NCBI GenBank assembly: GCA_009193035.1
Contig: SWDT01000013.1
Span: forward strand, 124,001-188,000
Source: Halicephalobus mephisto
Lineage: Eukaryota; Nematoda; Chromadorea; Rhabditida; Panagrolaimidae
DNA length: 64,000 nucleotides
Direction of reading: 5' to 3'
Below, one piece after another: positions 10,730 to 21,753 of the stretch. A program made the translations under genes and the position numbers. Numbering within the stretch: the stretch's first letter is position 1; the number at the start of each line of letters is the position of its first letter. The notes beneath the pieces were generated by a model that saw nothing but the letters and a program-made list of their open reading frames with translations, was not told the origin of the DNA and made no database searches.

Positions 10730-11160
10730 GAGCAAATTTAGGTAATGTCTGGCAAATTGAAAAATGGAATTTTTTGGATACTATTCAAGATTATTTCTCT
10801 GGTTAACTGTGAATTTAAATTTGGATAGTGTTTATGAAATCCTATTATTGGAATTTTTAAGACACTATCCAAGAGTAGTTTTCTAATTTCTCATGAATGA
10901 AGACTTGGATCGTATTTGTAAAGTTTTATTTTTTTAATTTCATAATCACTATCCAAGTTTGAATTTCCATTTATTGTAAATGCAAATCTGGATAGTGTTT
11001 GAGAAATTTTATTTTTTGAATTTCCCAGACACTATCCAAGTTTGGATTTCCAATTGACTATGGATGAAAATTTGGATAGCACCTAGACGATTCGATTCTT
11101 TGAATTTCCCAGACACTATCCAAGTTTACATTCCAATAAAATTCAGTACTATCCACGAAC
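10730..11160. repeat. Palindromic repeat cluster 6
   Basis: Five units. Those at about 10990 and 11070 are near-perfect and share the flank CCAAGTTTGGATTTCCA. Confidence 0.85.
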
Positions 11161-11724
11161 TGAAAATTCCTCTTTTATGTCCTAAAAATCATTGAAACGA
11201 ATTTCCTAGCCTTGCGATTCAAATATTTTCTATTTCCTTTTTGTAGTTTTGTGATTTCCTTTTTTAATCAAACATGTTCTGCTTTTTGTATCATTCTTTC
11301 CGAGCCGATTGCCTCCACTTTTGTCCCGACTCAGCTGTTTTCAATTGGACGTCCCAACTTGGAGGCCTTCGAAGAGCGGCCAAAAACCAGACCGCGTGAG
11401 TTGATTTCCCTCTCTCAGCCTTCCGCATCATTTTTTGGCGTACTCAGCTGTCCCTGGAGCGCCAGAGGAAGCCTTTTTGTCTGACAGGTCCAATTCTGTT
11501 CAACTTTGGAAACATGTTGAATAACATAATTTTTGACTCGGATTTTGGGTATTTGAGTTTCAGAAGAAATCACATTGCACGGATTGGAATAATTGGAAGG
11601 ATTATTTTTAGAGTCCAGAGTTTATGTTATAGAATTTCATTTTCTGCGTTCTCAGATCGTGACTAAAAATCGAGAAAGTGTAGTTTTCTAGGGACTTTCT
11701 TGATTTACTTTTGTGGTTTGCTAT

Positions 11725-12165
11725 ATTCACAAATTTAAATAGTGTCTAAAATCCCTAATTTTTAAATACTATCAAAGTTTAAAGTTTGACGAATTCAGCA
11801 GACTAAAGATTGAAAACTTTTATTTTCTAATTTTTCCAATTATTATTTTGTTTTTAAATTTATTATTACCGTAAGCCTGGATAATGTCTGAAAATTCTCC
11901 TTTTTTGATTTCCTAGACACTATCAAAGTTTACAATTTTATGAAATCAGTAAACTAAACTTGAACAATGTTTGGAAAATCCTATTTTTGGATTTTTCTGT
12001 CACTGTTCAATTCTCCTGTTTTTGTTTCATTAATGCAAATCTGGATAGTGTCTGAAAACCTCCATTTTCCGAATTTTCTAAACACTATCCAAGTCTGCAG
12101 TCCGAAGAAATAAATCCGGATAGTGCTTGAAAATCTAAATTTTTGGATTTTTCAATCATAATTGT
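11725..12165. repeat. Palindromic repeat cluster 7
   Basis: Five units of mixed quality. The clearest is GGATAGTGTCTGAAAA...AAACACTATCC near 12040. Confidence 0.8.
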
Positions 12166-12679
12166 GTCTTAAATTTTGATGAAATTATTTCCCTCAAATC
12201 TTATTTGTACTGTGAAGTATCACTCCAATACATCTCGCCACTGGTACTGCCACAACTAGTTCCTCACGTGCCTCCCTCGAACTCTTATCAGATTTCCTTT
12301 GAAAAACATGATTTCCATTTTTGTCAATTTTGCCCAGAACTTTATTTGACCAGTTTTTTAGCTAATGATCAACATGTGATTAAATTTTCTGATAATTTTA
12401 TCTGACCTATCCATCAACCTTTATATGTCCATTTAACCGAAATCAGCTGATTGATTTCATTTTTTACAGAAAGAACAGCTTTTACATGTATGTTTTTTAT
12501 TTTTTCGATCGATTGTTTAAGCCCATCTGTTTGGGAGAAACGGGAAAGTTCGAACAATTTTTTATTCATCAGCTGATTTTACGACCATGGGTCTGTAAAG
12601 GTCGAAAAATCAGAATCATGCTTGTTTGATCTTTTCCACTGTACGTCATTATATTGATTATTATTTTCATCGATGAAAT

Positions 12680-12975
12680 ATTATAGAACATCTATAAAAT
12701 TAAAAAATTAGAAATTTCTATGTTATTCAAGTTTACTTTCTTAGAACAAATTACTGTAAATTTGGATAGTGATTGAAAATTCTTGACCTTTGAATTTTCG
12801 AATCACTATCCAGATTTGTTTTCTAGAGTATTATTTTTTCAATATTGGATAGTATCTATAAAATTAAAAAACTGAGAATTTTAAGACATCTGAGTTTAGA
12901 GAACTATTGTTCCAAACTTGGATAGTGATTGAAAATTCTTGACTTTTAAATTTTCGAATCACTATCCTGATTTGC
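12680..12975. repeat. Palindromic repeat cluster 8
   Basis: Four units. Two near-identical copies, starting near 12757 and 12923, use an ATTGAAAATTCTTGAC variant whose right arm reads GAATCACTATCC. The change is therefore matched on both arms (AGTGATT against AATCACT). Confidence 0.85.
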
Positions 12976-13764
12976 ACTAATATTAACTTTGTAATTTTAC
13001 AATTTCTTGGATTTCGACTTCCCAGACATTTTTCACCCCTTTAGATAATTCTTGTGCTCTCAAAAAATACGAAACCTCATTGATTTTTTGTAAACTCGAA
13101 ACCGGAAGTGGTCAAACAAATCCGATTCATTTCCTCTGTCGCTTCCGAGATCCATGCAAACACTATTCCTTGGACCCGTTATTGTGGAACTTCCCAAAGA
13201 ACTGATTGCTAGATCAAACTCTTGTCTTGGAGGACCGCCAGACGAACAAGATTTCCTCGACTTTCGCTGCTTCACAAGCTATAATTCGAGCCTTTGTTGG
13301 TTTGCGTTATTTGTCTAGGATTCCAGACGTCACAGAAGTGACCAAGAAAAAAAATTCCTCAAACAAATGATTTTCATGTTTAAATATTTGAAAATGTTAA
13401 AAACGCGGTTCTTTATTCTTTACTCTTTATTCATCTTCATTTTGTATTCATCTATATTCCTGAAAGTGAGTCTTCCCTTAGGGTGGTAACGACCCTCGCT
13501 CGCATGACATGCAAACAAGTTTATCCATTTTTACTCAGCTTTTTCTTTTGCTACATATGGACTCGGAAATTGCCAGTCAGCTGGGATAATGTGATTGTCC
13601 TGGTCACTCCAAATTGCACTGCTTTGAAAACACCGACACCCTTGTTTTCGGCATAGTCTAATGGGACATTTAGCCGATCGGGTATGGGGTTTTATGATTT
13701 TGGATTATATACAGAACAGACTCCAATGATTGAACAACTATTCTTTGGTCTCGGTTTTAATGTA

Positions 13765-14220
13765 TTTTTCTAGTTTTTTAGATAGTGTTTAAAAAATTTG
13801 AAAAAAATTTTTATAGATACTATTCGGATTTTTTCATTAAACCAAAATTTGAATAATGTCTAAAAAATCCAACTTTCGTAAATTTTCGAACACTAGTCAA
13901 ACTTAGACTTTAATAAAACTAATGCACCAAATCTGGATAGTGACTGAGAAATTCGAAAATTGAAATCTTCCAGACACTATCCAGGTTTGTTTTTTTTATT
14001 TTCTTAAAATATAAAATTTCGTTTAGAAAATCGTGTTTTTTAAATTTCTTCGTCATTATCCAGATTTGGTGAACTAGTTTTATTAAAGTCTAAGTTTGAC
14101 TAGTGTTCGAAAATTTACAAAAGTTGGATTTTTTAAACATTATCCAAATTGTAGTTTAATGAAAAAATCCGAATAGTATCTATAAAATCCTAAGAATTTC
14201 CGGATATCATCTAGATTTGC
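13765..14220. repeat. Palindromic repeat cluster 9
   Basis: Five or six units, best at about 13935. A long inverted stretch surrounds the poly-T near 13985: the sequence from about 13840 to 13955 reappears inverted at about 14030-14160, so the cluster itself folds back. Confidence 0.75.
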
Positions 14221-14684
14221 AATTCATTAATATTTCTTTCCTTATTTTGAATTCCTATATTTACAACTCCCTTTTTATTTTAAAGAAGATTTTAAAAATG
14301 ACACTTAATCTATGTCTCAGATTCATGGAAAAGCTATTTGATCACCAGCTGTTTCTCCAAAAATTTTGCTCCGTAACCTCCATTTTCAACTTTCATGCTG
14401 CCACCCCCAGGAAGCATCTGCTCTTCGCCAAAAGAAACAGCTGATATTCCTTTTGTTCCCCGACTGACTGGTCCCAGCCAAGGGAAGAAATGAAATGGCT
14501 CGGACCCGATAACGAGAACAAGCCGACTGATCCATCGATCGCCGCCAGGATTTGTTGTCTGGATCGGGATATTATAAATTTCCCAAAAGATGAGTTTGGG
14601 AATATCCAATCGATTAGATACTTAAAACTAAAATTTCCTCGTTATTAGTTAAAATATAATTTTATTGTTTGTTTATAACAATTC

Positions 14685-15045
14685 AAACATCGGTAGTGAT
14701 TTAAAACTTCGAAATTTCTAGGCACTATCCAACTTTACTTTTTTCACCGATTGTAAACTAGGATAGTGTCCAGGAAATTCAAAATTTCTGGTTTTTAGTC
14801 ACTATCCAAGTGTATTTTTTAGTTTAAAAATTTGAATAGTGTTCAGAAATTCCAACTTCCGAATTTTTAAAGCACTATCCAACTTTACTTTTTTCACCGA
14901 TTGTAAACCAGGATAGTGTCCAGGAAATTCGAAATTTCTGGTTTTTAGTCACTATCCAAGTGTACTTCTTTAAACTTTTTGTGGTAAATTCGGATAGTAA
15001 CTATGAATCTTTCGAGTTTTTTAAACACTATCCAAGTACTGATTC
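14685..15045. repeat. Palindromic repeat cluster 10
   Basis: Four or five units. The segment CCAACTTTACTTTTTTCACC plus the following unit occurs twice (about 14708 and 14878), about 170 bp apart. This suggests local duplication of a two-unit block. Confidence 0.85.
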
Positions 15046-15138
15046 TTTTAAAACTTGATTTAACAAAGTTTTTACTGGTTTCTTTTTTCCCTCATGCTAT
15101 GTCCTAGTCTCGTTTGTGTAATACTGGCGTTTTTCGCC

Positions 15139-15266
15139 ATGGAGAGATTGATCGCTGAAAAGAAAAATTCCTATGAACGCAGCAAAAATCTCGCCAATCA
15201 GTTGTCTCAGGTTCCCCCTCAAGCAATGTATATCCAATCTTACTTGAACTCTGTCGTCATTGACAG
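15139..15266 (+). CDS. Candidate first coding exon, unassigned
   Basis: The sequence ATGG starts a 42-codon open frame (MERLIAEKKNSYERSKNLAN, then QLSQVPPQAMYIQSYLNSVV) that ends exactly at ATTGACAG|GTATGA, a good donor in phase 2. Composition is protein-like and hydrophilic. It lies 3.4 kb upstream of the CCCH gene on the same strand. Joining it directly to the known CCCH exons breaks frame, so it would need an unseen partner exon or belongs to another gene. The call rests only on codon content and the donor site. Confidence 0.3.
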
Positions 15267-15814
15267 GTATGAGGGCGGATGTCAATTTTCGTTTTTGCCA
15301 TCAATTTCCGAAGAATTTTTTTTTATTCTTTGTTCAGCAAATATGATATTATTTTTGTTTATCAACATTAATACATCTAGTCGTTGGGGTAATCAACCGA
15401 TCTTGTTTATTTGTTCGTTTTGGAAGATTCTTGTTTTGCGGGTGGAGTTATTTTTTTTCAGAAGCTAAAGTTAAAAATTTCTTTTTCTTGTGTTAGAAAA
15501 TAGAAATATGTGAGTTTTTGTGTTTACTCAATTGTCTTTTTCACGTCTTTGGAACTCCTCGATGTTTGAATTGATAGAGATCGGGCAAAAAGAAATCTTG
15601 GGTAAGTTGATTTTTTGGTTCTAAGTTAGTTGCAACACTGAGTCGACTTCAAAGAACGAAAAACTTTGTGCTTACGTAAAATTGAAAGAAAGATAAGAAG
15701 CGATTTCTGGGAATAGTGATCAATTTTGATGAAAGTTGTGAATATGATCAGAGGGGATTTTTAGGATTTATTTCTGGACATAATTTTTTGCTTTTTATTT
15801 TCATCAATAATTGC

Positions 15815-16290
15815 AAATATGGATAGTAACTTAAATATTCAAAAATTTGCATTTTTCATGTACTATTCAGATTTGGTCATTTTTTCGATGCAATGTAAAC
15901 CAGAATAGTGACTGAAAAATTTAAAAATTTGGAATTTGAGACACTATCCAAGTTTAGTTTTTTATTGTTTTTATTAAATTATAAACCTTGTATAGTGACT
16001 GGAAAATTCAAAGATTGGAAATTTCTAACATTATCTGAAGTTGGTTTTTAAAATTTTATTAGAATGTAAACATCGATAGTAACTGGAAAATTCAAAGATC
16101 GGAAATTTCTCTTCACTATCCAAGGTTGGTTTTTTTTATTGTTTTTGTTGAATTATAAACTTTAGTATTTTTAAAAAACAAAAACTGAAATTTTCGAACA
16201 TTATTCAGATTCGTTTTTTTCATTAGCTTCGAAACTTGAATAATATCCACGAAATCTCTTTTTTTATTTTTAGATATTATTCAAAATTGA
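15815..16290. repeat. Palindromic repeat cluster 11
   Basis: Five or six decayed units. Only one arm is well kept in most of them, for example GACACTATCC near 15950 and TTCACTATCC near 16118. Confidence 0.7.
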
Positions 16291-17485
16291 AACAGTCGAA
16301 TATTTTAATTGTTTGTCCTTAACTATCTGTGTTGTGTGATTTTTTCTGGATATCCTCCGAAACCCCTCAACTACATCCTCCCCCAAATCTCGAGTCAATC
16401 ATCACCTTTACTTTTTGATTTTTATTCAAGTCAAAACTCAAGCAAAAATACAGAAGACGAACAAACCAGTGTTTACTCAGTGCTCCAGGCCAGGCCTATA
16501 GACGTTTCCCATCCAGCTGTTTCTGCGCAAGCTCGAGAGGCGTCTACAGCGTGTACACAGTCCCTTTCAAAGTTTGCATTTCCTGTGACGGGAAAGCGAG
16601 AAAAAAACTATCGGGTCCTTGAGCATACTTCTGGAATACACAAAAATTCAGTCATCAACGTATTCAAGAATCCTGAACGCTCAACTTTTGTTTATTCGTT
16701 TCAGAAATGAGCTGGTCCATAAGACACAAGTCCGGCCGGTTTTTTCCAGATATAATTATGGCGTAATTCGTTTTAGTTGTTTCCGTAGATTCTTCTTGTG
16801 TCAAAAAAGTGTATAATTCTGAAATTGCCTCTGGCTGGGGTGGGGACTCATTAGGGAACACCGAGATTCACTTGGGTTTAAAGTTGGACATAATAGTTTT
16901 GTTTTTCGTTCTACACTGAACTTTTTATTTTCAACTTTTACATTTATTATTGATTGTTTTATTTTTAAAAATGTTCTAACTGAAAATTTACAATATGTCC
17001 AACTTTGGTTGGTCCCTTTTAATTTTGAAAATTTTGGAAATTTTGAAAATTTTGGAATTACGTGAGCAGTGAGACAGGATCACGTAATAATCAAACTCCG
17101 GATGCCTCGGATCAAAAGGAACAGTTTGTCTTTGGCTGTCAAGTTGCGCGATGGGACATTGCCTCAGGCCTTTTTTGTCTCAGCTGCAGGCAAAGGAGTA
17201 ACGAGCATTTTTGTTCATATGATGTGATTGTCATTTTGCGCAGAGTCGTCTTCTATCGAAAATTTAACCGGTTTTGGGCTTGCCAAGGAGCATCTTTCTT
17301 GTCAAGAAGAGAGATCAGCGTGAATGTTACTTTTTGAGGATTCTCTTTATTTGGCGCGAATAAAGTAAAAAACCTTTTTTAATTCGTATAATTTAAAATA
17401 AATAAATTATTTAAAATAATATAGGAAATAATTCAGATTTTTTTCAATGAATTCTGTAAATTAAACATTTTCGAAATTAATTTAC

Positions 17486-17638
17486 CTGTCCCATTGTCTC
17501 GGTAAGCATCTTTCGATCGACGCCTGAGGCACTCAAAATTGCTCCAACCTGTTGTCCTTCGTTTTTTACATCCGCACATGACAGAAAGCGTGTTTGTGCG
17601 TCGCTATCTTTCCATCTGGATTTTTTGGGCCAGAAGAA
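17486..17638 (-). CDS. Candidate minus-strand exon, unassigned
   Basis: The minus strand is open for 51 codons (FFWPKKSRWKDSDAQTRFLS, then CADVKNEGQQVGAILSASGV) and ends at GGACAG|GTAAAT. The plus strand of the same island is open for a similar length, so chance is a real possibility. I recognise no family and no partner exon. Confidence 0.2.
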
Positions 17639-17814
17639 TCAATCACATTGGATTATCCTTTTCCTCTCCGACGGCCCGGTCGGTTAGGTAATTTATTGCG
17701 TAGGCAATAGGATTCTGGAGGCCTGTTTGAATGACCGGTATGTCATCCACCATAAAAGGGGATATGTTGCATGTCGATTCTTCGGTCTTTGATTTAATCA
17801 ATGATATATTTGGT

Positions 17815-18210
17815 ATATCCTTGAATAGCGTCCGGAAGATTCGAAAATCAAAGATCCTTAGGTGCTGCGATGGCTTTGCTTATTTTATATTATGTACTAA
17901 ATTTGAATATTATTTGAAAATTTAGATATTTGTGAATTTTAAAAACTATATGGATTTATATTAGTTTATCATTGAGAATTGGACTATGATAGTGTCTAGG
18001 AGTTTCAAAAATTGGGATTTCGTGGACACTATCCAAATTTGCCTTGATTTGTGATTTAAATGTAAACTCGGATAGTGTTTGAGAATCTCGAAAAAGTCAG
18101 TTTTTCAATCTATCCAAATTTACACTGATTTTTTCTCAGAATGTAAACTTGGATAGTGTCCAGTAAATTGAAAAATAAGATTTTCAAACGCTATTCAAAT
18201 GTGAAATCCT
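17815..18210. repeat. Palindromic repeat cluster 12
   Basis: Five units. Copies near 17985, 18070 and 18150 keep the 83-bp step, and the first unit is decayed. Confidence 0.8.
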
Positions 18211-18453
18211 GTTTGTTTGCCCCAATTATAGTCTAACTATTGTTCTGTCTTGTTCTTTGGATATTTATCACCTTTCGTCCCTCGACGCCTGCCAGACAGT
18301 TGTCTCTTTGACTTTCATTTCCCGTGCAGGAAAGCTGATTAGAACCCGGCCACCTGAAGGGGAATTTTCTGATTGTTGCACTTTAACCAAGTCAGCTGGT
18401 CTTCTTTTTACCGTGAATTTATTTCGTGGAAAAATTTACATCTTTTTATTTGA

Positions 18454-18466
18454 TTATTTTTTTTAG
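18454..18466 (+). promoter_or_regulatory. Strong 3' splice acceptor upstream of the CCCH start codon
   Basis: A T-rich tract ending TTTTTTTTAG lies 61 bp before the ATG. An in-frame TAA sits between it and the ATG, so this acceptor opens a 5' UTR. It is either a splice-leader (SL1) site or the 3' end of a long 5' UTR intron. Confidence 0.55.
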
Positions 18467-18527
18467 CGAATTCTTCAAAACGAAGTCAACAACGGTTATA
18501 AAAAGTTAATCAATTTTTGCCTCGGCC

Positions 18528-20173
18528 ATGGTCTCTGCTCATCCAAATGCCGTCGAGACCACGGTCATCAGACAGCCCCCCAAATTGGGTGACTTTTTTA
18601 CTCCATATCAACAACAATCAAATCAAATGATGCCTACATTGATCGAAAACGGATTTGATAATCAATACAATCGTCAGAATTCAATGACGAGTCCAATGAG
18701 AAATGGAATGATGATGGCCAGGCAAAACGGCAGATCACCTCTCACGAACACAACCAATAATCAATTTCCAAACATGGGAAGACCTCAACCCCTCTTGTCC
18801 AATGGGATCGGCAACACTCAAGGTGGGTTCTACAGTAATGTTGACTTGGATAGTGACTAGAAAATCTGAAAATCGAGATTCTGTGGACACTATCCAAATT
18901 TGGTTCATTTTTCTATTGGAATCTAAACTTGGATAGTGACTGGAAAATTCGAAAAGTGGAATTTTCTAAACACTATTCAAATTTGATTCTCTTTTCTATT
19001 GGAATCTAAACTTGGATAGTGACTGGAAAATTCGAAAAGTGGAATTTTCTAGACACTATCCAAATTTGGTTCTTTTTTCTATTGGAATCTAAACTTGGAT
19101 AGTAATCGGAAAATTCGAAAAGTGGAATTTTCTAAACACTATCCAAATTCCGAATAGTGTCTGATTTTCAAATTTCCTAGTACTATCTAAATTTGATTTT
19201 TTTCTTCGACGCTGCTACAAATTTGGATAGTGTCCAAAAAGTTCTATTTTCTAGACGTTATTGGAATTATTATCTCTTTTATCGCACTCATATTTATTTC
19301 CATTTTTTAGAAAATCCTCAACGATCTTCCATTGCTGTTCCTAAAAATCCTAAACTTTACAAAACTGAATTGTGCAGATCCTGGATGGATCATGGTCGGT
19401 GTAATTATGGAGAACGATGTCAGTATGCCCACGGGGAATCAGAGAAACGTCCTATTCCCCGTCATCCAAAATACAAAACTGAAGCTTGTCAAAGTTACCA
19501 TAAAACTGGATATTGTCCTTATGGCCCTAGATGCCACTTTATTCATAACGAAGAACCTGCGGTTTTGGCGCAACTTATCGCCCAGAATGCTCAAGCAATG
19601 GCTACTGTCGCTCAGCAACAGCAACAGATGGCTCAAAGACCTAGAAATTTGGGACTTCAGCAGACAATGAGTGCTCCTGCTTCTACTGTAGCGACACCTA
19701 TGCAACGAGGACCGGGAACCCCCAACAGCGGAGTTTTGCCCATTGGGAGTAGACCTTTGAATAACTCTAGACTTTTCGCTCAAAGACCACTCGGATCTGA
19801 CGGAGAATCCCCAGCTCCGAGTTCTACAGATTCTGGTTCTGAATCTCCTCTAGGTTCATTTTCCCCAGGACTAGAATACGACGAGACCCTCTGTCGTCTC
19901 TCCCCCAACTCCTTCCGTCGTTCCTTGTCCAATTCCACAAATGCCGCCTGGGGTACCGGAACCGGCGCTGCAGTCGTCGGCTCCAGTCCCTTCGTCGGGA
20001 TCGACTTCTGGCAAGGAACCGAAACTCCTCTGATCACCTCTTTCTCTGGTTTGAATCTGAATTTTGACGGTGAAGAAAAACGTCCATTGTCCATCTGGGA
20101 CTCCCCAACCCCCCCAAAAACAAACTCCCCAACTCGTTTGCCCGTTTTTGAGCGTCTGAGTAACAACCTTTAA
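18528..20173 (+). CDS. ccch-1: Tristetraprolin-type CCCH zinc-finger mRNA-decay protein
   Basis: Two exons, 18528-18822 and 19311-20173, give 385 aa. The N-terminus is Q/N/M-rich. Two TTP fingers follow: C120-x8-C129-x5-C135-x3-H139 after YKTELC, and C158-x8-C167-x5-C173-x3-H177 after YKTEAC, separated by the standard 18-residue linker. The lead-in and fingers look closest to C. elegans CCCH-1 (from memory), so the symbol is provisional. A Q-run and a Ser/Pro-rich middle lead to the C-terminus RLPVFERLSNNL. This matches the CNOT1-binding motif of mammalian TTP (RLPIFNRIS). Expected role: bind AU-rich 3' UTR elements and recruit CCR4-NOT deadenylase in the cytoplasm. The start is set by GCCATGG with an in-frame upstream stop. 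The intron holds the cleanest palindromic repeat cluster. Confidence 0.95.
18840..19270. repeat. Palindromic repeat cluster 13, best-preserved copies
   Basis: Units start at 18848, 18931, 19014 and 19097, exactly 83 bp apart. They have near-identical spacers (TTTCTATTGGAATCTAAACT), and decayed copies follow to about 19265. The cluster lies wholly in the CCCH gene intron. Confidence 0.95.
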
Positions 20174-20905
20174 TTTGATAATTAATTTATTTTTTGAAAG
20201 CCGTTGAAAGAACTTGTACAACTAAATATGTCTTTCAAAAAGAAAAAGAAATTCATTTTAAAAACCTCACAAAATTTTAGAATTTCCACATTTAAACCTT
20301 TTTTAAGGTTTTCAAAAACGTTTTACCTGTGCCTTTAAATTTCGGAAATTTTTTAAATGTACAGTTTTTTATAAAATTGCCTTTCCAAATCCCAACGTGC
20401 TTTCAACTACCGTAATTTCTTCAGACGCTTTTAACTTATCGAAAAAATCTGCCTTCTTAGAAAAATATGCCTTAAATTTTTGTAATTCTGGATCTCTAAA
20501 ATTACTGTAAAAAATTTGCTTCTCCCCGAGTGCGTTTGCATCTGGCATTTCCTTGTCTATAGATTACTGTAGAGATCAAATCCAAAAAAATCCGCGTGAA
20601 AAATTTGTTAATTTATTTTGTTAGCTTCTGTAGACTAGAAGTTAGAGATCTTGATGATCGTTTAGCCACACCGAACTTTTTTATCATCCTATACATTAAT
20701 GAAGAATACTGTATTTTTAGTTATTATTCAATAATGAACGTCTTGATTTATTTTTAATCAATTATTAATGATTTGAATATTCATCAATGAAATGTTAAAT
20801 TTTTTAAGTGTATATTGACAAAATTAAAATTAAATTTATTTTAAAAAATTCGGGCAGAAGGTGATTTGAGCACAAAGATCTTGCTTTCGAAAGAAAGACC
20901 AGTAC
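20174..20905. other. Intergenic AT-rich spacer after the CCCH gene
   Basis: This holds the presumed 3' UTR of the CCCH gene and AT-rich spacer. I see no gene or repeat in it. The sequence GAGCACAAAGATC at about 20868 recurs in near-identical form at about 21699, just beyond the foldback element. Confidence 0.5.
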
Positions 20906-20911
20906 TTCATG

Positions 20912-21684
20912 TTATCAAAGTTGACAGAGTTCGAGGTCGAAGATCGAATTCAAAGTTGACGGTTAGAATTTCAAATCGAAGTTCAAAGTCAAAGCTAACC
21001 GTTAGAGTTTGAAGTCAAAATTCGAAGTTGAAGTTCGAAGTCAAAGTTGATCATCAGAACTTCAAATCAAAGTTAACTGTCAAACTTTGAATTCAAAGTT
21101 GATCATCAGAACTTCAAATCGAAGTTAACTGTCAAACTTTAAAATCGAAGTTCGAAGTTAATTGTCAAATTTTGAATTCAAAGTTGATCATCAGAACTTC
21201 AAATCAAAGTTAACTGTAAAAATTCGAAGTCGAAGTTAACTGTCAAATTTTGAATTCAAAGTTGATCATCAGAACTTCAAATCGAAGTTAATTGTTAAAC
21301 TTTAAAATCGAAGTTCGAAGTCAAAGTTGATCATCAGAACTTCGACTTCAAATATTGACGGTTAATTTTGATTTGAAGTTCAAATTCAAAGTTAATTGCC
21401 AAACTTTGAAATCGAAGTTGATCATCAGAACTTCAAGCTCCAAGTTCAAAGTCAAATTTGACCGTCAGAATTTAAATTGAGATTTGGATTTTTCATTTTG
21501 AGACGATATTTATAAATTTTTCCTATTTTAAAAATCTTATCTAAATCGATAAAATTTGATATCTGGATTTTTCGGATCAAAACATGGCTCCCAAATCGTG
21601 TTTTAGAAAAGTCCAAACTTCGAAAGTTGTTTTAACGAAAAAATTTAAACTTCGACTTCGAACTTTGATCGTCAACTTTGATAA
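20912..21684. repeat. Foldback element with internal minisatellite
   Basis: The ends carry an inverted repeat: TTATCAAAGTTGAC at 20912-20925 and its exact complement at 21671-21684. Similarity continues inward for about 35 bp. The interior is an array of 50-60 bp units built from GTTGATCATCAGAACTTC and AAGTTAACTGTCAAACTTT. All are permutations of GAAGTT/CAAAGT words. There is no coding capacity. It lies between the convergent CCCH and innexin genes. Confidence 0.75.
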
Positions 21685-21753
21685 TACGGAGCACAGAGAT
21701 CGGGAATCTGTAAATTTCAGTGTTGATTATGTACCCGGATTTGAGGGAGTCGA

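Larger units (their letters stand above)
6884..18453. other. Long region without a nameable gene; repeat clusters and unique islands
   Basis: About 11.6 kb separates USP39 from the CCCH zinc-finger gene. Ten palindromic repeat clusters (listed separately) alternate with unique islands of higher complexity near 8.27-8.72, 9.27-9.90, 10.28-10.72, 11.16-11.70, 12.18-12.64, 13.0-13.7, 14.3-14.6, 15.06-15.78, 16.3-16.9, 17.04-17.35, 17.48-17.75 and 18.21-18.45 kb. The islands carry open frames of 50-130 codons, often on both strands, with no protein family that I recognise. The most likely reading is the upstream regulatory region and/or a long 5' intron of the CCCH gene, possibly with alternative first exons. 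The first 780 bp (6884-7669) is plain AT-rich DNA with one unsupported 61-codon frame at 7321-7505. Confidence 0.5.

Noticed and set aside
13060..13275. 71-aa minus ORF rich in Ser/Gly
   Set aside because: Protein-like in places, but there is no ATG with context, no partner exons and no recognisable domain.
16309..16710. 133-aa plus ORF
   Set aside because: It begins inside a repeat cluster flank with a TTG-type start, and there is no conserved motif.
19439..20221. Minus-strand ORFs of 110-130 aa opposite the CCCH gene
   Set aside because: They are antisense shadows of a GC-rich, Ser/Pro-rich coding exon, with no splice or family support.
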